DNA of 16,231 bases from Bacillota bacterium (GTDB lineage Bacteria > Bacillota > Sulfobacillia > JAJZYS01 > JAJYTV01), in the NCBI GenBank assembly GCA_021810725.1, contig JAJZIE010000024.1, positions 1 to 16,231 on the forward strand. Direction: 5' to 3'. Numbering within the stretch: position 1 is the stretch's first letter; the number at the start of each line of letters is the position of its first letter. The notes beneath the pieces were generated by a model, which worked only from the letters and a program-made list of their open reading frames with translations, did no database searches and was not told the origin of the DNA. Positions 7,655 through 13,899 of this stretch are shown one piece after another. A program made the translations under genes and the position numbers.

Positions 7655-8065
7655 ATGCGCATCCTGCTTGCGACCGACGGATCGGACGGCGCCCTCGCGG
7701 CGGCCCGCTTCGTTGCGGCCAACTTCGCTACGGATGTGGAGATTACGCTGATCACGGTGCTGCGCAACCCGACGGAGTATTTCCCGGATGCCGCGATCGC
7801 CTACAACGAACCGGTCTGGCGCGACGAGTCCGCGAAGTATGCCCATGAGGTTTTCACGGCCACGCGGCGAGCCCTGGGCGACCGCGAGGTCGCGAACGAG
7901 ATTTTCCGGGAGGGCGTGCCGCACTCGGTCCTGACCGAGGTCGCCAAGAACTACGATCTCGTGGTCGTGGGCAAGCGCCGCAAGCCGAGCCTGGCCAAGC
8001 TGGTGCTGGGGTCGGTGAGCCAGCAGCTCGCCCACTACCTCACGGTGCCTCTGCTGATCGTCTAA
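7655..8065 (+). CDS. Universal stress protein, UspA family
   Basis: Small cytoplasmic single-domain Usp of 136 residues, the normal family size. Such proteins usually dimerise, often bind ATP and are induced by starvation or redox stress. MRILLATDGSDGALAAARF at the N-terminus is the typical first strand and loop, and DLVVVGKRRKPSLAKLVLGS (about residues 101-120) is the C-terminal nucleotide loop. In the ATP-binding pattern G-2x-G-9x-G-S/T, Gly106 and Gly119-Ser120 are present, but the middle glycine is Arg109, so ATP binding may be changed. The start is ATG 7655 with AGGAGG (7641-7646) 8 bases upstream; a longer in-frame GTG start at 7583 falls inside the palindrome cluster and is unlikely. 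The gene is monocistronic, with its own promoter region and a hairpin 13 bases after the stop. Confidence 0.93.
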   Translation: MRILLATDGSDGALAAARFVAANFATDVEITLITVLRNPTEYFPDAAIAYNEPVWRDESAKYAHEVFTATRRALGDREVANEIFREGVPHSVLTEVAKNYDLVVVGKRRKPSLAKLVLGSVSQQLAHYLTVPLLIV

Positions 8066-8078
8066 GTCCGGGGGACGC

Positions 8079-8115
8079 GTAGAAGGCCGGGCGCCATGCG
8101 CGCCCGGCCTTCTAC
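8079..8115. terminator. Bidirectional hairpin terminator between convergent genes
   Basis: A perfect 16-base-pair stem (8079-8094 with 8100-8115) has a 5-base loop CATGC. It lies between the convergent universal stress protein and MFS genes and covers the MFS stop codon (8112-8114). Neither side has a strong T-tract, but the position and the long GC-rich stem favour a two-way terminator. Confidence 0.8.
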
Positions 8116-9383
8116 ATTTCGACGCCCTCGGACGCCTGCGCGGCTTGCGGCAACCTCGGCAGCCAGCCGAGTCCGAGCGGCCAGGCGAGGAACGCGAGGA
8201 TACCTGCCGCGATCAGCATCGGCTGCAGCCCGAGGAGCTCGGTCCCGGCCGCGCCGAGGAGCGGCCCGACGAACCAGGAGAGCTGCTGCGGCAGGAGTCC
8301 GAGGTTCATCAGCGAGGCGCGGCGGTCGGAAGGCGCGACGCGCGCCAAGGTGGTCATCAGCGTGGCGCTGACGCCGCCCTGTCCGAAGCCCTGGACGATG
8401 CGCCAGACGGCGAGCGCGGGAAGGCTCGCCATGGCACCTTGGCCGATCAGGCCGACGCCGTTCACGAAGAGACTCGCGAGAAGCGCGCGGCGGACGCCCA
8501 GCCGGTCGCCGAGCCAGCCGAGGAGAGGCGTGCCGAGCGCCATGGCCACGCCTCCGATGGTCAGCAGGAGGCCGACGACGTAGGCGCTGGAGCCCTCGAG
8601 CAGTCTGGGTGCGGGCAGGGTCTGCAGCGCGTGGATCCAGAGCGGCAGAAAGGGCTGGACGGCGCTCAGCCCGAGCGAGAACAGCAGGTAGATGAGAAAG
8701 AGGTTGCGCACCGGTGCGATCTGCAGCACGTCGCGGAGAGCCCCCACGGCGAGATGGCCCGTCGACGCCTGGCTGCGCTCGCGCGGCGGCTCGCGCAAAA
8801 GCAGCATCAACAGGATGGCACTCAGGGCCGTCAGACCGGCGTCGACCAGGAAGAGCGTGCGCAGTCCCAGGGCGGACGCGATGACGCCCCCGAGGAGAGG
8901 TCCCGCGGCGATCGCGACCGACGGCCCCGAACTCACCAGCGCGATGGCAAGCCCAACCCGCTTCGGCGGCGACACTTCTGCCTGCAGGGCCAGCATCACG
9001 CCGGTGTTGCCGAGGACGAAGCCGGAGAGGAAGCGGGCCAAGGCGAGTGCGTACGGCGACCCGGCTCGGCTTGCGATCACGAACATGAACGCCTCGATCA
9101 CCGCGCTCCGCACGATGATCGGCTTGCGCCCAATGCGTTCGGCCAGCGGTCCCCAGAGCGGCAACAGCGGGAGGCCGAGAATGAAGCCGATCATGCCGAG
9201 GAAGCCGGTCCAGGCCGGAATCTGGGCCGCCGGCACGTGGAGCTCGCGCAGGTAGAGCGGGGTGAACGCCTGAAAGTGACCGAATGCGAGCGATTCCGCG
9301 AGGCCGGTGAACAGGAAGAGTGCCGTCATGAGACGCCAGTCCGTTGGCCGCCTGCCGCGCCCGCCCGCTTGCGTGTCGTTCAA
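8112..9383 (-). CDS. MFS drug-efflux-type transporter (MdtG-like)
   Basis: Inner-membrane antiporter-type permease of 423 residues with about 12 hydrophobic segments. GPLAERIGRKPI (about residues 78-89) is the MFS loop 2-3 signature, and its half-repeat GDRLGVRR lies in the second half of the protein. SGFVLGNTGVMLALQAEVSPPKRVG resembles the segment around helices 4-5 in multidrug exporters of the DHA1/MdtG group, so efflux of a hydrophobic compound is the likely role; the substrate is not readable. The start is TTG 9383, supported by GGGAGG (9393-9398) 9 bases upstream. The gene is divergent from aconitase across a 198-base gap that holds two palindromes, so it could share their regulator. 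Its end lies inside the hairpin shared with the universal stress protein gene. Confidence 0.92.
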   Translation of the reverse strand: MNDTQAGGRGRRPTDWRLMTALFLFTGLAESLAFGHFQAFTPLYLRELHVPAAQIPAWTGFLGMIGFILGLPLLPLWGPLAERIGRKPIIVRSAVIEAFMFVIASRAGSPYALALARFLSGFVLGNTGVMLALQAEVSPPKRVGLAIALVSSGPSVAIAAGPLLGGVIASALGLRTLFLVDAGLTALSAILLMLLLREPPRERSQASTGHLAVGALRDVLQIAPVRNLFLIYLLFSLGLSAVQPFLPLWIHALQTLPAPRLLEGSSAYVVGLLLTIGGVAMALGTPLLGWLGDRLGVRRALLASLFVNGVGLIGQGAMASLPALAVWRIVQGFGQGGVSATLMTTLARVAPSDRRASLMNLGLLPQQLSWFVGPLLGAAGTELLGLQPMLIAAGILAFLAWPLGLGWLPRLPQAAQASEGVEM

Positions 9384-9503
9384 GATGGGATGCCTCCCGT
9401 GCAGCGCCAGTGCTTTCGCGGATCACGGGCGCGAATCCTGGCGATGGCGGCCCTGCGACCGTACGCAATCCTTGGGCGGCTATCGCGTTTCCGCATGACA
9501 TCG

Positions 9504-9517
9504 GTGCGATATCGCAC
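9504..9517. promoter_or_regulatory. Upstream operator-like palindrome of the aconitase gene
   Basis: GTGCGATATCGCAC is a perfect 14-base palindrome placed where the -35 element of the aconitase promoter would be. A second copy of the GTGCG/CGCAC dyad lies 39 bases downstream. Two matched sites around one promoter suggest a dimeric repressor binding twice. Confidence 0.7.
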
Positions 9518-9528
9518 ATTGAAGAATG

Positions 9529-9534
9529 TACAAT
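9529..9534 (+). promoter_or_regulatory. Candidate -10 element of the aconitase gene
   Basis: TACAAT differs from TATAAT by one base and lies between the two GTGCG palindromes. No TTGACA-like -35 is present at 16-18 bases, because that position is occupied by the upstream palindrome. The implied transcript start is near 9541, just before the second palindrome. Confidence 0.6.
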
Positions 9535-9542
9535 AGTGCTTG

Positions 9543-9557
9543 GTGCGAAGTACGCAC
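9543..9557. promoter_or_regulatory. Downstream operator-like palindrome of the aconitase gene
   Basis: GTGCG-AAGTA-CGCAC repeats the dyad found at 9504-9517, with a 5-base instead of a 4-base centre. It starts at about +2/+3 of the predicted transcript, a classical repressor position, and ends 10 bases before the ribosome binding site. Confidence 0.65.
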
Positions 9558-9581
9558 GCCTTCTTTCAGGAGGGATCCTTA

Positions 9582-11888
9582 ATGACGACGATCGAGTCGA
9601 CACCCGAACTCGTTCGCGGCGTCTACCAGCGCACGGCGCAAAACCTCGCCGTGGCGCGACGCCGCCTGGGCGGCAGGCCGCTCAGCCTTGCGGAGAAAGT
9701 GCTTCTCGGGCATCTCGCGGACCCCGCCGGCCAGGAGCTTGAACCTGGCAAGAGCTATCTCGCCCTGCGCCCGGACCGCATCGCCATGCAGGACGCGACG
9801 GCGCAGATGGCGCTCCTGCAGTTCGCCCACGCCGGCCGTGCGCAGGCGGCCGTACCGACGACGGTCCACTGCGACCACCTCATCACCGCTCGCGTGGGCG
9901 CCGAGCCCGACACCGAGGCTGCCGTCGTTTCGAACCGCGAGGTCTACGAATTCCTGCGCTCGGCGGCGCAGCGTTACGGTCTCGGCTTCTGGGAGCCCGG
10001 CTCCGGCATCATCCACCAGGTCGTGCTCGAGAACTACGCCTTCCCGGGCGGCCTGATGATCGGCACCGACTCGCACACGCCGAACGCGGGCGGCCTCGGC
10101 ATGCTCGCCAGCGGCGTCGGCGGCGCGGACGCCGTGGACGTCATGGCCGGCCTGCCCTGGGAAGTGCTCTACCCGCGCCGGGTCGGCGTCCACCTCAAGG
10201 GGCGCATGAACGGCTGGACCGCGCCGAAGGACGTCATCCTGGCGGTGCTCGGCAAGCTGACCGTCAAGGGCGGCACGAACAAGATCGTCGAGTACTTCGG
10301 CGAGGGCGCCGCCACGATCAGCTGCACCGGCAAGGCGACGATCACCAACATGGGCGCGGAGCTCGGCGCCACGACATCCGTCTTCCCGTTCGATGACCGC
10401 ATGGCCGCCTATCTGCGGGCGACCGGCCGCGAGGAACTCGCGCAGCTCGCCGAACAGAACAGGGAACTCCTGCAGGCCGATCCCGAGGTCCTCGACGAGC
10501 CGACCAAGTATTTCGACGAGCTCGTGGAGATCGACCTGACGACCTTGCAGCCCAACGTCACGGGACCGCACACGCCGGATCTCGTCCGCCCGACCGGTGC
10601 CCTCAAGCAGGAAGCGGAGGCTGGCGCCTTCCCGCGCCGCCTGTCCGCCGCGCTGATCGGCAGCTGCACCAACTCGTCCTACGAGGACCTCACCCGCGCC
10701 GCCGACGTTGCTCGCCAGGCGCTCGCGCACGGCATGAAGATGCCGATCCCGTTCCTTGTCACGCCGGGTTCCGAGCAGGTGCGCCGCACCGTGGAGCGCG
10801 ACGGGCTGCTGGACGTCTTCGCGGCGATCGGCGGCAAGGTGCTCGCCAACGCTTGCGGGCCGTGCATCGGGCAATGGCAGCGCGACGAGGTGGAGAACGC
10901 CGAGGGCAGCGACGCCAAGGTGGCGGGCAGCGAGAAGCCCAGGAACTCGATCATCACCTCGTACAACCGCAACTTCCCGGCCCGCAACGACGGAAACCCC
11001 AACACGTTCTCGTTCATCGCCAGCCCTGAGGTGGTCGTGGCGTACGGCCTTGCCGGCCGGATGGACTTCAACCCCCTGACCGACAGTCTGCAGGGTCCGG
11101 ACGGCGAGACATTCCGCCTCGAGCCGCCGGCCCAGGCGCCGGATGTGCCGCAGGAAGGCTTCGTGCGTTCGCGCAAGGGCTTCGTCGCCCCGGCCGACGA
11201 CTCGAGCCGGGTCTCCCTGGCCGTGGATCCCGCCTCGGAGCGCCTGCAGCTCCTGGAGCCCTTCGCGCCTTGGGACGGCAAGGACTTCCTCGACCTGCCG
11301 CTGCTCTTCAAGGCCAAGGGCAAGTGCACCACCGACCACATCTCGCCGGCCGGACCGTGGCTCCGATTCCGCGGCCATCTCGACCACATCAGCGACAACA
11401 TGTTCCTTGGTGCCTTGAACGCCTTCACAGGCAACAACGGGTCGGGCGTATCGCAGCTGACCGGCAAGGAAGAGCCGCTCAGCAGCATCGCCCGCGACTA
11501 CAAGAAGCATGGCCTGCGCTGGGTCGTGGTGGCGGACGAGAACTACGGCGAGGGTTCGTCCCGTGAACACGCCGCCATGTCGCCGCGCTACCTTGGCGCC
11601 GCCGCGGTGATCGCGCGCAGCTTCGCCCGCATCCACGAGTCCAACCTGAAGAAGCAGGGCATCCTGCCCTTCACGTTCGTGCACCCGGAGGCTTACGACC
11701 TGGTTCGCCAGGGCGACCGGGTGAGCATCGTCGGACTTCAGGATCTCGCGCCCGGCCGCTCGGTGAAGGCCATCTTCACCCACGAGGACGGCAGCCGCGA
11801 CGAGGCCGAGCTGCGGCACAGCCTCAGCCAGGAGCAGATCGAGTGGTTCCACGCGGGTTCCGCGCTCAACCTGATCGCGCAGTCCGCC
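9582..11888 (+). CDS. acn: Aconitate hydratase, mitochondrial type
   Basis: TCA-cycle enzyme that interconverts citrate and isocitrate through a [4Fe-4S] cluster in the cytoplasm. At 769 residues it has the length of mitochondrial-type aconitase, not the roughly 890-residue AcnA/IRP1 type. Stretches such as LRPDRIAMQDATAQMALLQF, GFWEPGSGIIHQ and KGKCTTDHISPAGPW closely match the animal mitochondrial enzyme as I recall it. Cluster ligands are Cys362 (GSCTNSS), Cys425 and Cys428 (NACGPC). GTDSHTPN and GEGSSREHAA supply active-site His, Ser and Arg. The swivel domain is present at the C-terminus. The start is ATG 9582 with AGGAGG (9568-9573) 8 bases upstream. The gene is monocistronic, has two operator-like palindromes in its promoter and is followed by a hairpin. 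The stop codon TGA ends the coding region at about 11891. Confidence 0.96.
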
Positions 11889-11906
11889 TGAGCGAAGGAG
11901 AACGTC

Positions 11907-11936
11907 CGAGTCCGCCGCGTCTTCGCGGCGGACTCG
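11907..11936 (+). terminator. Hairpin terminator after aconitase
   Basis: A perfect 13-base-pair stem (11907-11919 with 11924-11936) closes a TCTT loop 15 bases after the aconitase stop. The following T content is weak (CTGTGCT), so it may need assistance or act as an mRNA-stabilising 3' hairpin. Confidence 0.75.
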
Positions 11937-11962
11937 CTGTGCTCCCGGAGCCGGAAGCTCTG

Positions 11963-11975
11963 CGGTATGATACCG
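11963..11975 (+). promoter_or_regulatory. Candidate promoter -10 of the CPBP gene inside a 13-base palindrome
   Basis: CGGTATGATACCG is a perfect 6+1+6 palindrome that contains TATGAT (11966-11971), one base from TATAAT. No good -35 is visible 17 bases upstream. A protein bound at the palindrome would block the -10 directly. The implied leader is about 38 bases. Confidence 0.45.
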
Positions 11976-12015
11976 ACATGCACACTTCGACAGGGTTCGC
12001 GCAAGGCGCGGAGTC

Positions 12016-12750
12016 ATGACGGAGGCGACGGGGCCGAGGCTCGCCCTGCGACCCAGCGGCTGGCGCCTGCTCTTCATGCTGATCTGCTCCTACCTCGGCG
12101 CCCAGATCGTCGCGGCGCTCGCCCTGATGCTGCTGGTCGGCTTCCCGACCTCGCTCGCCGCGATCCGGTCGGTCGCGGGACTCGCCCAGTCGGGTCGGCA
12201 GGTGGCGATCACGTCGAGCGTGGGCGAGCTCGCCATCTTCGCCATCGCGTGGCTCTTCATGCACCGGCGCATGAGCGTGCGCGACGCGGGGCTCGATGGC
12301 CCGCGCATCCGCTACCTCGGCGACGGTGTGGTGCTGTTTCTGTTCGTCCTGCTCGCGTCGATCGTGTTCGGGCTTCTTCTGCACACGGGGGACGTGCGCA
12401 GCCAGCTGGCCGTGGCGCAGGATCTGCACGGCTGGTGGGAGGGACCGCTGATCGCTATCTCGGCCGGCTTCGCGGAAGAGGTGACCTTCCGCGGCTATCT
12501 TCTGACGGGGCTTCGGCGCATGTGGCCCGGCGCCACGTGGCTCGCGGTACTGCTCTCGAGCGTGGGCTTCGCCCTGGCGCATGTCGCTTGGGGCCTGCAG
12601 CCGCTGCAGTTCGTGTTCTATATCGCGCTCGGCGTCTTGCTTGCGATCGGTACCATAAGATCGAAGAGCGTCTGGCCGGCGATCTTGGCGCATGCCGGCT
12701 GGGACGCTCTGGCGTTTCTGCTCCTGGTGGCGAAGGCCAAGGGAATCTAG
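12016..12750 (+). CDS. CPBP-family intramembrane glutamic endopeptidase (CAAX/Abi type)
   Basis: Polytopic membrane protease of 244 residues with several hydrophobic segments. All three CPBP motifs are present: EEVTFRG (Glu154, Glu155, Arg159), FALAH (Phe185 to His189) and HAGWD (His226 to Asp230, where Asn or Asp is usual). The catalytic residues are complete, so it is probably active. Bacterial members serve in bacteriocin self-immunity, membrane-protein processing or regulated proteolysis; which applies here is unknown. The start is ATG 12016. The ribosome binding site is modest: AAGG (12003-12006) at 9 bases, or CGGAG too close at 2. It is not obviously linked to the preceding aconitase, which has its own hairpin. 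Its stop codon TAG shares the bases CTAG with the stop of the convergent HxlR gene. Confidence 0.92.
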   Translation: MTEATGPRLALRPSGWRLLFMLICSYLGAQIVAALALMLLVGFPTSLAAIRSVAGLAQSGRQVAITSSVGELAIFAIAWLFMHRRMSVRDAGLDGPRIRYLGDGVVLFLFVLLASIVFGLLLHTGDVRSQLAVAQDLHGWWEGPLIAISAGFAEEVTFRGYLLTGLRRMWPGATWLAVLLSSVGFALAHVAWGLQPLQFVFYIALGVLLAIGTIRSKSVWPAILAHAGWDALAFLLLVAKAKGI

Positions 12751-13127
12751 GTCAGGCGGACGGCGCCATCCGGAAGAGCGCCCTGGCATACGGGATGCGA
12801 GGGCTCGCGGCCGGGACGCAGATAGGCCGTGGCCCAGTGGTCGATGGCGGTGATGACGTCCTGCAGTTCATGGCCCGCCGGCGTCAGGTCGTAGAGGGTA
12901 CGCGGCGGCATGACCGACTGCACTTCCTTGTGCACCACACCGATATCGCACAGGCGGTCGAGGCGCTGCGCCAGCGTCGCTGGGTTGCATCCCCCGACGG
13001 AACGCGACAGGTCGTTGAAGCCGCGCGGTCCTTCGAGAAGGCTGCGGACGATGTGCAAGACCCACTTTTCCTGCAAGACTTGAATGGCTTCGTGCACAGG
13101 ACAGAATTCGTGTTCCACCGGGATCAT
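12747..13127 (-). CDS. HxlR-family winged-helix transcriptional regulator
   Basis: DNA-binding regulator of 126 residues. FCPVHEAIQVLQEKWVLHIVRSLLEGPRGFNDL is the typical HxlR start, with Cys9 in the position used for redox sensing in several family members. The recognition region GCNPATLAQRLDRLCDIGVV and the wing (PPRTLYDLTPAG) follow. A longer start at ATG 13151 (134 residues) is possible, but it would lie inside the minus-strand promoter (13138-13166). ATG 13127 is therefore preferred, and the mRNA would then be almost leaderless. The gene is divergent from yceI across overlapping promoters, so it probably regulates yceI and itself. Its ligand or stress signal is unknown. It has an extra Cys114 near the C-terminus. 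Confidence 0.92.
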   Translation of the reverse strand: MIPVEHEFCPVHEAIQVLQEKWVLHIVRSLLEGPRGFNDLSRSVGGCNPATLAQRLDRLCDIGVVHKEVQSVMPPRTLYDLTPAGHELQDVITAIDHWATAYLRPGREPSHPVCQGALPDGAVRLT

Positions 13128-13137
13128 CTCCAGTTCC

Positions 13138-13166
13138 ACTATACTTGACATTCCAAAGTGCTTCAA
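13138..13166 (-). promoter_or_regulatory. Promoter of the HxlR regulator gene
   Basis: On the minus strand TTGAAG (13161-13166) and TATAGT (13138-13143) are spaced by exactly 17 bases, a good consensus match. Transcription would begin near 13131, only a few bases before ATG 13127. Confidence 0.7.
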
Positions 13167-13170
13167 GATA
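13140..13170. promoter_or_regulatory. Likely HxlR operator overlapping both divergent promoters
   Basis: The arms TATACTTGA (13140-13148) and TCAAGATA (13163-13170) form an imperfect inverted repeat with one extra base in the left arm. It covers the -35 of both promoters. Binding here would affect both genes, as expected for an autoregulated divergent regulator. Confidence 0.5.
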
Positions 13171-13174
13171 CGAT
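13145..13174 (+). promoter_or_regulatory. Promoter of the YceI-like gene
   Basis: TTGACA (13145-13150) is a perfect -35, followed after 18 bases by TACGAT (13169-13174). The same -10 hexamer occurs before the universal stress protein gene. Transcription would start near 13181, leaving a leader of about 32 bases with a strong ribosome binding site. Confidence 0.8.
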
Positions 13175-13212
13175 GTGTTTACGGAAAGATCCGGCAGGAG
13201 GGTGAACAGGTT

Positions 13213-13734
13213 ATGGAGTGGCAGCTTGACGGGTCCCATACCAGCGCAAGTTTTTCGGTGCGTCACATGATGATCGCCACGGTGCGGGGGCACTTCGACC
13301 AGGCGAGCGGGTCCGCGGACGTCGAGGACGGCAAGATCCGTTCCGCCAAGGTGGACATCGCGGCGGCGTCGGTGGCGACGAGGGATGAAGGTCGCGACAA
13401 CCACCTGAAGTCCGCTGATTTCTTCGACGTCGAGAACCATCCGCACCTGCATTTTGAGACCAGCCAGTTGGAGCATGTCGGTGGCGACAAGTACCGCGTT
13501 GCAGGTAACCTCACGATCCGTGGCGTCACGCAGCCGATCACCATGGACGCGACGATCACGCCGGTCGTCAAGGACCCGTGGGGCAACGACCGCCTGGGCA
13601 TTTCGGCCACGGCGACGCTGAACCGCCACGACTTCAACCTCAACTGGAATGTGGCCCTCGAGGCCGGCGGCGTACTGGTGGGCGAGCAGGTGAAGATCGA
13701 GGTCGACGCCGAGTTCGTGCACCAGCCGAACTGA
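13213..13734 (+). CDS. YceI-family lipocalin-like isoprenoid-binding protein
   Basis: Protein of 173 residues made almost entirely of a YceI domain, a beta-barrel that in characterised relatives holds polyisoprenoid lipids. WQLDGSHTSASFSVRHMMIATVRGHF (residues 3-28) is the family's opening pattern. The middle holds HLKSADFFDVENHPHLHFETSQ, and GNLTIRGVTQPITMDATI is the usual central strand pair. It lacks a signal peptide, so it is a cytoplasmic YceI, unlike E. coli YceI, which is periplasmic. The start is ATG 13213 after AGGAGG (13196-13201) at 11 bases. It has a near-consensus promoter that overlaps the divergent HxlR promoter, and an intrinsic terminator follows. The role is probably lipid or quinone handling under stress, by analogy only. 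Confidence 0.95.
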   Translation: MEWQLDGSHTSASFSVRHMMIATVRGHFDQASGSADVEDGKIRSAKVDIAAASVATRDEGRDNHLKSADFFDVENHPHLHFETSQLEHVGGDKYRVAGNLTIRGVTQPITMDATITPVVKDPWGNDRLGISATATLNRHDFNLNWNVALEAGGVLVGEQVKIEVDAEFVHQPN

Positions 13735-13748
13735 GTGTAATCGCTCTG

Positions 13749-13778
13749 GAGGCTCTGGGCCAACCCAGAGCCTCTTTT
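13749..13778 (+). terminator. Intrinsic terminator of the YceI-like gene
   Basis: An 11-base-pair stem (13749-13759 with 13764-13774) closes a CCAA loop and is followed by TTTT and, after CGCG, TTT. It lies 15 bases after the stop codon and is the most classical terminator in the window. Confidence 0.92.
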
Positions 13779-13800
13779 CGCGTTTAATCCGGCAAACGCG
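13779..13800. other. Second small dyad behind the terminator
   Basis: CGCGTTT (13779-13785) and AAACGCG (13794-13800) are perfect inverted arms around an 8-base centre. It directly abuts the intrinsic terminator and lies about 100 bases before the next gene. It could be a reserve terminator or an operator of the downstream gene, for which I see no clear promoter in 13801-13880. Confidence 0.4.
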
Positions 13801-13899
13801 ACGGGTGCCCTCACGGCCAGCGGGATGGTGCGCGGCCGCAGGCGCAAAGTAAGGGAGGCGCACGGCTTCGACGCTCCTGCCAGGAGGGATACCGGCACC

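Noticed and set aside
8145..9536. Plus-strand open frame of 463 codons opposite the second MFS gene
   Set aside because: It has the same antisense-of-membrane-protein composition, and the minus frame has MFS motifs and a supported start.
9579..12077. Minus-strand open frame of 832 codons opposite aconitase
   Set aside because: Aconitase on the plus strand is unmistakable, with a good ribosome binding site. The antisense product is charged, repetitive and without a domain.
13084..13212. N-terminal extension of the YceI-like protein
   Set aside because: It would start inside the HxlR gene and upstream of the predicted promoter. ATG 13213 has a strong ribosome binding site and begins exactly at the YceI domain.
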